DNA of 64,000 nucleotides from positions 637,921-701,920 of the forward strand of contig NZ_JBLXIK010000001.1 in NCBI RefSeq assembly GCF_048269565.1. The letters are read 5' to 3'. The notes beneath the pieces are model-generated. The model had not been told where the DNA came from and searched no databases. It worked only from the letters and a program-made list of their open reading frames with translations. Position numbers and translations under genes: made by a program. Below, in pieces: positions 8,369 to 17,397 of this stretch (position 1 is the stretch's first letter; each line of letters starts with the position of its first letter). Source of the DNA: Maricaulis sp048269565 (GTDB lineage Bacteria; Pseudomonadota; Alphaproteobacteria; Caulobacterales; Maricaulaceae).

Positions 8369-9895
8369 CTAATGGCCGGGAATGCGCGTATAGTGCCGGT
8401 CGTCCCAGACGACACCGTTCAGCGCGCCGGCCGCATCGCGGCTGAAGCCAAAACCCTCCAGTTCGGCGAGCGGGTGTGTCTGACCACCAAACAGGTCAGG
8501 CGTGGCGGGCATCATGGTGACCGCGTAATCCCCCCAGCGCGCGACGAGCTGGCCATCTTCCAGCGCAATGTCGAAATCGAGATAGGGATCGCCGGTGCTC
8601 CAGCGGCCTTCATAGGCGGCGAGTTCTGTCACCGAAGGCTGCCAGCTCCAGCCGCCCCAGCGCTCTTCGGCACGGGCCTCGGCCAGGCTATCCTGGCGCC
8701 GGTCGAGCAGCCAGGCGGCGCGTTCCGGATAGAGGCGCGGCCGGGCCTCGGACCAGCTCTCGGCATCCTCATGCCCGGTGAGGAATTGCAGATACTGGAT
8801 CACGGTGCGCGAGGTGACCCAGCCGGTCATATTGTCGGAATTGGAGAAGGTGGCGATACCGACACCGAGATCGGGCGCGAAAGCCATCATGGTGCGGATA
8901 CCGGTATAGCCGCCGCCATGGACATAGAGCGCATGGCCCTCGAAATCGCAGATATTCCAGCCCAGCGCATAGCCGGAACAGGGCAGTTCGATCGCATTGC
9001 GGCGATCATCCCTATGCGTCTGCGCCGCAACGGCCTGGGCATCGCTCAACATGGCAGCGCTAATACCGCTGCCCTCAGGCCCGGCACCGCGCAATTGCAG
9101 CTGCAGCCACTGGGCCATATCCCCGGTCGAGGTCACCAGCCCGCCCGCCGATTGCATGATGGCATCGGTCTTGGGCCGGACCTCGTACCAGCCCGCATCC
9201 TCGCCCTGCCAGATATGCCCCCAGGAGAGGTCGTCGAGCGGGAAATCGGAGGTGCGCGCCGAGGTGTGCTCCATGCCAAGCGGATCGAAGATCACCTGGT
9301 CAAGCCAGTCCTGCCAGGAGCGTCCGGTCGCCGTCTCGAGGATGGCACCGTAAATATTGTAGCCGAGATTGTCATATTGGAAGCCCGGCTCGCGGACGCT
9401 GGCGTAATTGGCGATCAGGCCCGGATAATCACGCGCCTGCACCTGCAGCACATAGGCTTCCAGCACGACGATCATGTCGGCCTCGATCGGCACCTGGTGC
9501 GAGATCAGATCGCGCAGGGTCCAGTCGGCCGGATCGACGCCTTCGGGAAATTGCAGGTCGGGCCAGTGATCCGTGATGGCGCTGTCGAGATCGAGAATGC
9601 CCTCCTGGTCGAGATACGCCGCCAGCAGGCCCATATAGGCCTTGGTCTGCGAGGCGATATAGATCGGCGTCTCAGACGTCATCGGTGCCCCGGTCACGGC
9701 GCGGCGCTGCCCCTGGGTGCGGTTCATGATGATATCGTCGGGCGTCACCACAACGACGGCAAAGCCGGGACCGAGATCGGGAAAGCGGTCGAGAAATTCG
9801 TCCAGCTGCGCGGCTGCGCCCCGGGGCGTCTCGGCCAGTGTCGCGGTGCCGGTCAGAAGAAGGGCGCTGATGGCCGCGAGAGTGTGACGTAACAT
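8369..9895 (-). CDS. serine hydrolase, class C beta-lactamase fold, exported
   Basis: A 508-residue exported serine hydrolase of the beta-lactamase/DD-peptidase superfamily. The first ~21 residues are a signal peptide (cleavage after Leu-Ala-Glu). Ser82-X-X-Lys85 (Ser-Gln-Thr-Lys), Tyr174-Asp-Asn176 and a His-Gly-Gly motif further on give the catalytic set. A C-terminal domain of about 110 residues (Ala-Tyr-Glu-Gly-Arg-Trp) is typical of the non-lactamase members acting on peptides or esters. The substrate cannot be read from sequence. The ATG at 9895 starts the signal peptide; 13 codons are open upstream. It follows the AraC regulator gene after 101 nt on the same strand, which may control it. 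Confidence 0.9.
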   Translation of the reverse strand: MLRHTLAAISALLLTGTATLAETPRGAAAQLDEFLDRFPDLGPGFAVVVVTPDDIIMNRTQGQRRAVTGAPMTSETPIYIASQTKAYMGLLAAYLDQEGILDLDSAITDHWPDLQFPEGVDPADWTLRDLISHQVPIEADMIVVLEAYVLQVQARDYPGLIANYASVREPGFQYDNLGYNIYGAILETATGRSWQDWLDQVIFDPLGMEHTSARTSDFPLDDLSWGHIWQGEDAGWYEVRPKTDAIMQSAGGLVTSTGDMAQWLQLQLRGAGPEGSGISAAMLSDAQAVAAQTHRDDRRNAIELPCSGYALGWNICDFEGHALYVHGGGYTGIRTMMAFAPDLGVGIATFSNSDNMTGWVTSRTVIQYLQFLTGHEDAESWSEARPRLYPERAAWLLDRRQDSLAEARAEERWGGWSWQPSVTELAAYEGRWSTGDPYLDFDIALEDGQLVARWGDYAVTMMPATPDLFGGQTHPLAELEGFGFSRDAAGALNGVVWDDRHYTRIPGH

Positions 9896-9996
9896 GCCTG
9901 GTGCTCCATTTATGCGCTCCCCGCTCGGGAGCATTTCAAGACCCAGTCAAGCAGAGGCACACAGGGCCGGTATTGAACGGGTGTAACATCGCCGTC

Positions 9997-10782
9997 TCAG
10001 GCAGCGGCGAGCAGGGTTTTGAGCCGATGCGGCGAATAGCCGGTTTCGCTCCTGGCCAGACGCGTGAAATGGCTCTGGTCGGCAAAGCCGGCGCCATGGG
10101 CCGCGTCGGCGAGCGACGCCCCCTGCAGCATGTCGGCGATCGCCCCCGCCAGCCGGCAACGGCGGCGATACAGGCTGGGCGGCACGCCAAACCGGTCACG
10201 GAAGGCTCGCGACAGGTGCACGCGATGAACGCCGGCTTCATCGGCGATGCGTTTCAGGTCGGGAGCGGCCGTACTGTCGCGCAGCGCATCGCGTGCGCGG
10301 ACGAGCCAGCCGGGCACTGCCGGACCAGGCGATGCGCCACTGCGCTGATCGCGCTGCGGCGTCATGACGGCCAGCAGATCGCAAATGATCGCCTCCGCCT
10401 CGGCGTCCGATCCGTGCGGGAGCGCGGCGAGCGTCATTGCCGAACGCCGGTCGCGCCCGGTCATGACACCCGCCTGCCAGCGCCAGTCGATTGAACGCCC
10501 CGGCAGATACTCGTCCAGCCGGTCCGGCTCCAGATTGATCGAGAGGATCAGGGCCCCGTTGGGCCCGTATTGATTGTGATGCTCGAGACCGGCGGGTTTG
10601 ACGCCGACACTGGGCTGTCCGATTTCCCGCTCACGCCCGGCATGCGCTTCGAGAAACTCGCCCGCCAGCAGGCAGGAAAACTGGTGGACGCCATGATGGT
10701 GCGCCGGCATCGACCCGCCCCGGGCATAATAGCTGAGCCGGGCGCAGGTCCCGCCGCCTGCAAAGAGCTGCGCGTGTTGCAT
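9997..10782 (-). CDS. AraC-family transcriptional regulator
   Basis: A 261-residue regulator with an N-terminal cupin-like sensor (His-His-His and Glu-Phe-Leu-Glu-Ala region) and a C-terminal AraC DNA-binding domain. The two helix-turn-helix units are visible: Leu-Lys-Arg-Ile-Ala-Asp-Glu-Ala-Gly-Val with His-Leu-Ser-Arg-Ala-Phe, then Leu-Ala-Asp-Ala-Ala with Gly-Phe-Ala-Asp-Gln-Ser-His-Phe-Thr-Arg and Gly-Tyr-Ser-Pro-His. Two ATGs at 10785 and 10782 follow GGGAG; the second has better spacing (7 nt). It lies upstream of and in line with the serine hydrolase gene. The ligand is unknown. Confidence 0.93.
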   Translation of the reverse strand: MQHAQLFAGGGTCARLSYYARGGSMPAHHHGVHQFSCLLAGEFLEAHAGREREIGQPSVGVKPAGLEHHNQYGPNGALILSINLEPDRLDEYLPGRSIDWRWQAGVMTGRDRRSAMTLAALPHGSDAEAEAIICDLLAVMTPQRDQRSGASPGPAVPGWLVRARDALRDSTAAPDLKRIADEAGVHRVHLSRAFRDRFGVPPSLYRRRCRLAGAIADMLQGASLADAAHGAGFADQSHFTRLARSETGYSPHRLKTLLAAA

Positions 10783-10890
10783 CATCAATCTCCCGGCGCG
10801 GCGAAATTCCGGGCCGTCACCATGATGCACCGGCATCGCGATTTGGATGATGAAATCCTGTTCAGAAACCGGACGCGCCGCCGCGCGCCA

Positions 10891-11412
10891 TCAGTTCTGC
10901 GCCATCCTCTGCCCGAAACAGGCATCATGCATGGGCAGGAAGGCGTCGGCATCGCGATTGCCGCCATCGGCCGCCTCGGCGAGATAGGCCCGGGCCCGGT
11001 AGGGATCGCGCGCGCCGCGGTCATCGGAGAACATCAGACCGGCATACAGGGCCGCGACACGGCTGCCATGCTCGTCGGCGATGCGGGTCATGGCGTGTTC
11101 GGCGCGGTCCGAATTGCCCGCCCACTGATAGGTGGCGAGCGTCAATTGCGCCAGACTGGCGAGGCTGGCACGGTCATCGGCCTGCAGCAGGGTGCCGCCC
11201 CAATAAAAGGCTGCCGCCTCGACCGGGACCTGGCGCTGGCGCGCCATCTGTTCCAGCGCCTGCCTCATGCCATCGCCCGTCTGGCCGAGATAATTGTCCC
11301 GCGCGGCCGCGAAGCGCGCGCAATCATCGGCGAGGGCCGGGGCGCCAAACCCGGCCACCAGCCCCAGGCCAGCCGCCAGGGCGAGTGAATTGCGCAACCA
11401 AAAACGGGACAT
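10891..11412 (-). CDS. secreted Sel1-like repeat protein
   Basis: A 173-residue exported protein with a signal peptide of about 28 residues (Ala-Leu-Ala-Asp cleavage region). The mature part is all-helical and resembles Sel1/TPR repeats, for example Ala-Leu-Tyr-Ala-Gly-Leu-Met-Phe-Ser-Asp and Arg-Ala-Tyr-Leu-Ala-Glu-Ala-Ala-Asp-Gly-Gly. One Cys sits at each end of the mature chain and may form a disulfide. The ATG at 11412 has GGGAGG about 7 nt upstream. It is probably a periplasmic protein-interaction module; the partner is unknown. Confidence 0.75.
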   Translation of the reverse strand: MSRFWLRNSLALAAGLGLVAGFGAPALADDCARFAAARDNYLGQTGDGMRQALEQMARQRQVPVEAAAFYWGGTLLQADDRASLASLAQLTLATYQWAGNSDRAEHAMTRIADEHGSRVAALYAGLMFSDDRGARDPYRARAYLAEAADGGNRDADAFLPMHDACFGQRMAQN

Positions 11413-11602
11413 CGGCCCCTCCCTTTTCCCAATACGGGAGAAAGTCTGGGCGATCCGGTTTAAGCCCGGGCCAAGTTGGGCGCCGGTTTTTTCAACAAAT
11501 TCAATTCAATAACAAGAGATTTACCGCGCGGCCCGCATTTGACGGATCGCGGCCCAATTATTGCTCATTCCCTAAGACAAACGGTCAAATGAGGACGAAA
11601 TC

Positions 11603-12697
11603 ATGCGGGCGATCTTTCATTCCGGCCATGGCCGGCTCGAAGACAAGTCGAACACATTCACCGCCATGCGGATCGTCTTCGCGATTGTCGTTGTCTATGC
11701 CCATGCGGTGCTGATCCCGATGGGGCTGCCCTATCACGGGGTGTGGCCGGAATTTGTCGATGCGACGGTACAGCTGGCGCTCGACGGGTTTTTCATCCTC
11801 TCCGGCTATATGATCACCGCCAGCCTGCTCAATAACCGGGACATGCTCTCCTTCACCGCATCGCGGGTGCTGCGCATCTTCCCGGGGCTGATTGCGGCCG
11901 TGCTGCTGATGTGGCTCGTGGTTGGTCCGCTCTTCACCGAGCTGTCGCTCGGCGAATACTGGAGCCATGCCCAGACCCTGCAATTCCCGCTGATGGTGAT
12001 CTCCCAGGCCGATCCGCTGGCCGGCCTGCCGGAAGTGTTCAACGCCTCACCGATCGGCGGCACCATGAATGGTGCGCTGTGGACGATCCGCTATGAGTTG
12101 CTCGCCTATCTCGGCGTCGGCCTGCTGGCCGCAGTCGGCCTGTATCGCTCGCGCACCGTGATCCTGATCTGGGCCGGTCTCGCCGTCAGCTTCGGCGCCC
12201 TCTACCAGATCTTTGGCTATAGCGGCATTGGCGAGGGTACGATCGGCTCGATGGCCCGCTTTGGTCCCGCCTTCATGATCGGTGCCGGATTCTATGCCGC
12301 CCGCGACCAGCTGCCGCTCTCGGCCGGCTATGTCGGCCTGGCCCTGCTCGCCGCCATCGCCAGCCAGGGCACGGCGCTGGGTCCGGTGATGCTGCAGATC
12401 GCGCTGGCCTGGCTTTATCTCTGGGTTGGTTTCCTCGACGTGCCCGGCCGCATCGGCAAGGCGCTGCGCGAGGTCGAGGATGTCTCCTACGGCGTCTATA
12501 TCCTGCACTGGCCGCTGGGCATGATGGCCTTCGCCCTGATCCCGGGCATCGGCGCCAACGCCCTGTTCGCGATCATGACCGTCAGCGCCATTGCCGCCGG
12601 CTGGCTGCTGCGGGTGACGGTCGAAAAACCGGCGCTGGCCATGAAGCCCCGCCTGCTGAACCGGATGCGTCAGCCACGCATGGTCGCGGCGGAGTAG
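11603..12697 (+). CDS. acyltransferase 3 family membrane protein (OafA/YrhL-like)
   Basis: A 364-residue integral membrane protein with about ten hydrophobic helices, typical of acyltransferase family 3, which moves acetyl or other acyl groups onto cell-surface glycans or other acceptors. The first helix carries Arg-Ile-Val-Phe-Ala-Ile and then Tyr-Ala-His, where the conserved family His lies; Phe-Phe-Ile-Leu-Ser-Gly-Tyr follows, also diagnostic. The ATG at 11603 has GAGGA 7 nt upstream. It converges with the permease gene at 12701 with only 3 nt between stops. The acceptor is unknown. Confidence 0.9.
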   Translation: MRAIFHSGHGRLEDKSNTFTAMRIVFAIVVVYAHAVLIPMGLPYHGVWPEFVDATVQLALDGFFILSGYMITASLLNNRDMLSFTASRVLRIFPGLIAAVLLMWLVVGPLFTELSLGEYWSHAQTLQFPLMVISQADPLAGLPEVFNASPIGGTMNGALWTIRYELLAYLGVGLLAAVGLYRSRTVILIWAGLAVSFGALYQIFGYSGIGEGTIGSMARFGPAFMIGAGFYAARDQLPLSAGYVGLALLAAIASQGTALGPVMLQIALAWLYLWVGFLDVPGRIGKALREVEDVSYGVYILHWPLGMMAFALIPGIGANALFAIMTVSAIAAGWLLRVTVEKPALAMKPRLLNRMRQPRMVAAE

Positions 12698-12700
12698 CCC

Positions 12701-13906
12701 CTAGCTCTCGACCGGCGTCCCGAACGCAGTGATCGCCAATCCCAGCAGGCACAGACCGGCATAGCCCACCATCCGCAGGTTCTGCCCGCCGGCCCGGCGT
12801 GCTCCGAGCGCCGCGAGCGCCGCCTGCAGGGCGTAGTAGAGCGCGAAGGCGCGCGAGGCGTAGGCGATGATCTCGAACAGGTTGGCCGTCCAAGTCAGTA
12901 CCAGCCCGGTCCCGACCAGCACGGCATAGGCCTGGCGCAGCTTGATGCGGCCACCGCTCAGCTCCACCATCAGACCACCCGATCCGCCGGTATCGGCGAC
13001 GGCGGCGCTGAACTGGGCGCTGAGCGCGGCGGCGACCAGCAGCACCGGCAGGATGGGCGCGACGATCCGCATCATGTCGATGATCGCGGTCTCGCTGAAG
13101 GGCAGTTCGCTGGGCGTGAAGACGTAAGCAATCAGCGCGATATAGACGATGTAGATCGCGGTCGAGATCAGTTGGGCGCGGCGCATCGAGCGGATACGGG
13201 TGGCAGCGTCATAGCTGGCCTTGAGATAGCGCGAGGTCTCGAAGCCCTGGATGGTGACGATCAGGCCGAAGGCCAGGGTGATGGCCGGCCAGCCGGTCAG
13301 TTCCGGCGCGGTGACTTGCAGATCGCCGGCGCGCAAATGTTCGGCATTGAACAGGATCAGTCCGAAAATCAGCCCGGCAATGATCGCCAGCTTGATGCCG
13401 ACCGAGACCTGTTCCAGCCGTTCCAGCGCATGGAAACCGCGCGTCCAGCCGACCACCAGGATCAACACCAGCACGGCGCTGGCCAGCAGCCGGGCATGGA
13501 AACGGTCATCAACCTCGGTCAGGCTGACGCCAAAGGCGCCCAACAGGTTGAGATAATAGGCGACCGAAATGATGTAGGCGAAGGCCAGCACCCAGGAGGC
13601 GGCCGTCTCGATCCGGGTTTCCAGCGCGCTGCGCGGGCTGGTGGCCTGGTCAAGCTGATGGATATTGGCGCGAATCGCGGCGCCGAACAGCCAGGCGCCG
13701 GCGCACAAGCCTGCCATCACCAGCGGTGCAAGATAGCCATAGGAGGTTTCCAGCACCGGCCCGAGGACGAGAAAACCGCTGCCGATGATCGAGGCCAGCG
13801 GCGTGATCGTCGCGCGCCAGAGCCGGTTGCCGGCGATACGCGGCAGCGACAGCAATATCCCGGTCAGCAGGGCGACGGCGAGGATCAGGGCCTTTGTAAC
13901 AGCCAT
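12701..13906 (-). CDS. APC-type permease-like membrane protein
   Basis: A 401-residue protein with about eleven hydrophobic helices. The Ile-Ile-Gly-Ser-Gly-Phe-Leu-Val-Leu-Gly-Pro segment early in the chain resembles the first unwound helix of APC/LeuT-fold transporters, and the protein is close to their usual core length. It lies 27 nt downstream of purA on the same strand and may be co-transcribed. The substrate cannot be inferred; assignment to the amino acid/polyamine/organocation group is by general pattern only. Confidence 0.7.
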   Translation of the reverse strand: MAVTKALILAVALLTGILLSLPRIAGNRLWRATITPLASIIGSGFLVLGPVLETSYGYLAPLVMAGLCAGAWLFGAAIRANIHQLDQATSPRSALETRIETAASWVLAFAYIISVAYYLNLLGAFGVSLTEVDDRFHARLLASAVLVLILVVGWTRGFHALERLEQVSVGIKLAIIAGLIFGLILFNAEHLRAGDLQVTAPELTGWPAITLAFGLIVTIQGFETSRYLKASYDAATRIRSMRRAQLISTAIYIVYIALIAYVFTPSELPFSETAIIDMMRIVAPILPVLLVAAALSAQFSAAVADTGGSGGLMVELSGGRIKLRQAYAVLVGTGLVLTWTANLFEIIAYASRAFALYYALQAALAALGARRAGGQNLRMVGYAGLCLLGLAITAFGTPVES

Positions 13907-13933
13907 GTCCTCACGCCCCTCCCCGCCCGGTCA

Positions 13934-15223
13934 TTACGCCCGGAAAGGATCCTGCATCAGGATCACGTCCTCGCGTTCCGGACTGGTCGAGACCAGGGCG
14001 ATCGGGCAATTGATCAATTCCTCGACGCGGCGGACATATTTGACCGCTTCGGCCGGGAGATCGGCCCAGGAGCGCGCACCGGCGGTCGAGCCCTGCCAGC
14101 CTTCAAGCTCCTCATAGACCGGGGTGACCCGGGCCTGGGCTTCCTTGCCGGCGGGCAGATAATCGAGCCGCTCGCCGTCGAGCTCATAGGCGACGCAGAC
14201 TTTCAGCGTCTTGAAACCGTCGAGCACGTCGAGCTTGGTCAGGGCAACCCCCGACACACCGCCGACCTGCAGGGTCTGGCGCGTGATCACCGCATCGAAC
14301 CAGCCGCAGCGGCGCTTGCGCCCTGTGACGGTGCCGAATTCATGGCCGCGCTCGCCGAGCTGCTGGCCGTCATCATCGTGCAGCTCGCTGGGAAACGGAC
14401 CGGCGCCGACGCGCGTCATATAGGCCTTGGCGATGCCGAGCACATAGCCGACATCCTTCGGGCCAACGCCGGTACCGGCCGAGGCCTGGCCGGAGACGGT
14501 GTTGGACGAGGTGACGAAGGGGTAGGTGCCGTGATCGACATCGAGCAGCGCGCCCTGGGCGCCCTCGAACAGGACTTTCTGGTCGGCGCGGATCGCGTCC
14601 GCCAGCACCCGCCAGACCGGCGCGGCATAGGGGATGATTTTTGGCGCGATCTCGAGGATTTCCGCGAGCAGTTGAGCGGCCGGGTATTCCGGATGGCCGA
14701 GCCCGCGGCGCAGGGCATTGTGATGGTGCAGGATATCGGCGACGCGTGCCTTCAGCGCGGTCTCGTCCATCAGATCGATGACGCGGATGGCGCGGCGCCC
14801 GACCTTGTCTTCATAGGCCGGACCGATACCGCGGCGCGTCGTGCCGATGGCTTCGCCATCATCGCGGTTTTCGCGGAAGGCATCGAGTTCGCGGTGGATC
14901 GGCAGGATCAGGGCCGCGGTCTCGGAAATCTTGACGACGTCGGGATTGATATCCACGCCCTGGGCGCTGATGCGCTCGGCTTCGGCGATGAAGGCCCAGG
15001 GATCGACGACGACGCCATTGCCGATCACCGACAGCTTGCCGCGCACGACACCGGAGGGCAGCAGCGACAGCTTGTAGACCTTCTCGCCGACGACCAGCGT
15101 ATGGCCGGCATTATGCCCGCCCTGGAAGCGCGCGACGACATCGGCGCGATGGCTGAGCCAGTCGACCAGCTTGCCCTTGCCCTCATCGCCCCACTGGGCG
15201 CCCACCACGGTTACGTTCGCCAT
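13934..15223 (-). CDS. purA: adenylosuccinate synthase PurA
   Basis: PurA joins IMP and aspartate using GTP to make adenylosuccinate, the committed step to AMP. The N-terminal Gln-Trp-Gly-Asp-Glu-Gly-Lys-Gly-Lys phosphate loop, the Gly-Gly-His-Asn-Ala-Gly-His block and Thr-Thr-Arg-Arg-Gly-Ile-Gly-Pro are all present. The length (429 aa) is normal. The start at 15223 (Met-Ala-Asn-Val-Thr-Val-Val) is the usual one. It is transcribed divergently from the secreted protein at 15355 and followed by the permease gene 27 nt downstream. Confidence 0.98.
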   Translation of the reverse strand: MANVTVVGAQWGDEGKGKLVDWLSHRADVVARFQGGHNAGHTLVVGEKVYKLSLLPSGVVRGKLSVIGNGVVVDPWAFIAEAERISAQGVDINPDVVKISETAALILPIHRELDAFRENRDDGEAIGTTRRGIGPAYEDKVGRRAIRVIDLMDETALKARVADILHHHNALRRGLGHPEYPAAQLLAEILEIAPKIIPYAAPVWRVLADAIRADQKVLFEGAQGALLDVDHGTYPFVTSSNTVSGQASAGTGVGPKDVGYVLGIAKAYMTRVGAGPFPSELHDDDGQQLGERGHEFGTVTGRKRRCGWFDAVITRQTLQVGGVSGVALTKLDVLDGFKTLKVCVAYELDGERLDYLPAGKEAQARVTPVYEELEGWQGSTAGARSWADLPAEAVKYVRRVEELINCPIALVSTSPEREDVILMQDPFRA

Positions 15224-15354
15224 GTCTGACTCCTGTCCTGTCGCGGGTTTTTGTCACGAAGCCGTGACCCGGACCAGATCAATTTGCATTCATCCGGCGA
15301 TGCCGACAACATCGTGCCCGGAAAATCCTCCATCGGCAGTTTCATGCGGAGACC

Positions 15355-15921
15355 ATGATGATTTCAGCACGAACACTTCTCGCCTCGGCATTGCTCGCCT
15401 TTGCCATGACGCCGAACGCCAGCGCTTGGCAATCGGCGCCACAAGGATGCAACGACACCATGCATGATGATTTCGATTTCTGGGTCGGCGAATGGAATGT
15501 CTATGCGCCCGATGACGGCCCCTATCAGGGCCACAACTCGATCACCAGGGCCCAGGGTGGTTGCCTGATTACCGAACGCTGGCGCGGCGCCAGTGGCAGT
15601 ACCGGCGAGAGCATGAATTTCTACGACCCCCTCGTCGGCGCCTGGCGCCAGGTCTGGGTCAGCCCGGGCAATTTCATCGACTATACCGGCGGGCTCAATG
15701 CCGATGGCGCCATGGAATTAACCGGCGAAATCCACAATACCGGCAATGGCGTTCGCGCGCCCTTCCGCGGTGTCTGGACGCTGCAGGACGATGGTTCCGT
15801 CCGGCAGCATTTCCAGCAACAGGGCAGTGATGGCAGCTGGTCTGACTGGTTTGTCGGCATCTATGTGCGCCAGGAGACCGACCCACGCGCAGCCGAGGCG
15901 GCCGCAGCCCGCGGCGAATAG
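15355..15921 (+). CDS. secreted protein with DUF1579-like domain
   Basis: A 188-residue exported protein. Residues 1-24 are a signal peptide (Ser-Ala-Trp cleavage region). The mature part begins His-Asp-Asp-Phe-Asp-Phe-Trp-Val-Gly-Glu-Trp-Asn-Val, a motif shared with DUF1579 and related lipocalin-like beta-barrel proteins. Two cysteines occur in the mature chain. GGAGA lies just before the paired ATGs at 15355 and 15358. The function is unknown. It converges with the PIG-L deacetylase gene after 10 nt. Confidence 0.8.
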   Translation: MMISARTLLASALLAFAMTPNASAWQSAPQGCNDTMHDDFDFWVGEWNVYAPDDGPYQGHNSITRAQGGCLITERWRGASGSTGESMNFYDPLVGAWRQVWVSPGNFIDYTGGLNADGAMELTGEIHNTGNGVRAPFRGVWTLQDDGSVRQHFQQQGSDGSWSDWFVGIYVRQETDPRAAEAAAARGE

Positions 15922-15931
15922 GCAAGGCGGC

Positions 15932-16762
15932 TCAGAACTCGACGACGTAGTAGTGTTCCATGTCGTAGAGGGCATAGAGCAGCTCGGCGGGGAGACCGTA
16001 GGCGTGGCGCAGATAATCGCGTTGCGAGGCATGGATCTGCCAGCCGCGCACCTTGGCCCAGCCCTCGCCCGGCATTTGCAGATTGGGCTCGGGCTGGTTG
16101 GCGACGACATGCTGGCCACGCTCGCCGCCGAAACGGCCCATCATGCGGCTCGGCGCCAGGATATAGGCGATGGCGCGCGGCGCCGTGTCGGGATCAAGTT
16201 CGCGCAAACGCTGCACGGCCTCGGTCGCGGCACGTCCGGCGGTGCGGTGATCGGGGTGCCAGGACAGGCCGCTCTCCGGCCAGAAGGTGACGATCAGATC
16301 CGGCTGCCAGGCCTGCATCCGCTCCATCAGGCGCCCGACATAGACCTCGTAGTCCGCATCCGACAGTCCGCCATCGGGATAATCCCAGACCGCCTGTTCC
16401 TCGAGCCCCAGCGCCCAGCCATTCTTGAGCACTTCGGCGTGGCGGATAATGCCCAGCTCGCCGGGACGGCTGACCTGGGGCAAGGGCGTGCCCGCCTCGC
16501 CGCGCGTTGCCGTGATCATCCGCGTCACCGCATCGTCGCGCTGGTTCGCCCGGATCAGCAGGCCGGTAATTGATTGCTCGTCATCGGGATGTGCGAAGAC
16601 CGCCAGCACCGAACGGGCACCGAGCTCGCCCGCGATCGAGGGCACGCGCCGCGCGCCGGGCTCGTCAAACTGGGCGTCGAGCCAGAGCCAGGCGGCCGCC
16701 AGCAGGATGGCCAGCACGCCGGCGACGACGATCACGAATCGTATCACCGGCGAGCGAGGCAT
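15932..16762 (-). CDS. PIG-L family deacetylase, membrane-anchored
   Basis: A 276-residue LmbE/PIG-L-type zinc deacetylase that removes acetyl groups from N-acetylglucosamine-type substrates. His58-Pro-Asp-Asp-Glu62 and a later Trp-His-Pro-Asp-His-Arg supply the metal and catalytic residues. A hydrophobic helix at about residues 9-28 is a signal anchor, placing the enzyme on the periplasmic face. The start follows the stop of the PagL-like gene by only 3 nt, so the two form an operon. An envelope glycolipid such as lipid A or another glycan is the likely target (inference). Confidence 0.9.
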   Translation of the reverse strand: MPRSPVIRFVIVVAGVLAILLAAAWLWLDAQFDEPGARRVPSIAGELGARSVLAVFAHPDDEQSITGLLIRANQRDDAVTRMITATRGEAGTPLPQVSRPGELGIIRHAEVLKNGWALGLEEQAVWDYPDGGLSDADYEVYVGRLMERMQAWQPDLIVTFWPESGLSWHPDHRTAGRAATEAVQRLRELDPDTAPRAIAYILAPSRMMGRFGGERGQHVVANQPEPNLQMPGEGWAKVRGWQIHASQRDYLRHAYGLPAELLYALYDMEHYYVVEF

Positions 16763-16765
16763 GGC

Positions 16766-17335
16766 CTAGCCTCCGAAGCGATAGCTCAGGCGGACACCGG
16801 CATTGTCGAGTGCCTGGTTACGGCCCGAAGCCAGGATCTGGCCGTGGGAGATGTGCTCGTAATAGGCACCGACGGCCCAGCGGTCATTGATGTCGTAATC
16901 AAGGCCGAGGGTGGTGTGGAAGAGATAGTGGCTGCCCATCAGCGCCCGCGTCGTCGCCAGACGGATCCGGTTCGGATCGCTTGGCGCCGAATTCTGGTCG
17001 ATATCAACCACGCCGTCATTATAGGACAGGCCTTCCTTGATCTCGAGATGCCAGCGATCCGAGAGCGGGATATTCCAGGCCAGGCCGGCAGCGCCGAAAT
17101 TCGTCAGCCCGTTGGTGTTGAAAGAGCCGTAGATATAGGGCCGCGGCGACCAGATGCCCGACAGGAAGTCCGGTGAGGCGAACAGGAGTTCCGCCGTCAC
17201 ATTCGGCCCGTCCTCGACATGGTCGGCCAGATCATGGGCGGTCACGCCGAGGCGGAACTCCATGCCGCGATCTTCGGCCTGGGCGGCCCCGGCCAGCAAT
17301 GCAGTGGCGGCAGCCGCCATCATCCAACGTGTCAT
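16766..17335 (-). CDS. PagL-like acyloxyacyl hydrolase / lipid A deacylase
   Basis: A 189-residue outer-membrane beta-barrel with a signal peptide (about 1-22) and a C-terminal Leu-Ser-Tyr-Arg-Phe strand. The His161-Ile-Ser163-His stretch followed by an Asn-Gln-Ala-Leu-Asp-Asn-Ala-Gly segment corresponds to the PagL active-site region (His-X-Ser then an Asn-rich turn). PagL removes the 3-O-acyl chain of lipid A. The acidic triad residue is not clear. A GTG at 17341 is possible, but the ATG at 17335 is correctly spaced from AAAGGGG. It precedes the PIG-L deacetylase gene by 3 nt. Confidence 0.8.
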   Translation of the reverse strand: MTRWMMAAAATALLAGAAQAEDRGMEFRLGVTAHDLADHVEDGPNVTAELLFASPDFLSGIWSPRPYIYGSFNTNGLTNFGAAGLAWNIPLSDRWHLEIKEGLSYNDGVVDIDQNSAPSDPNRIRLATTRALMGSHYLFHTTLGLDYDINDRWAVGAYYEHISHGQILASGRNQALDNAGVRLSYRFGG

Positions 17336-17397
17336 GATCACCCCTTTGAGCTGTGGCCTGCTACAGACCCCCTGTTGGCCAACCGATAGCGCGCCCG

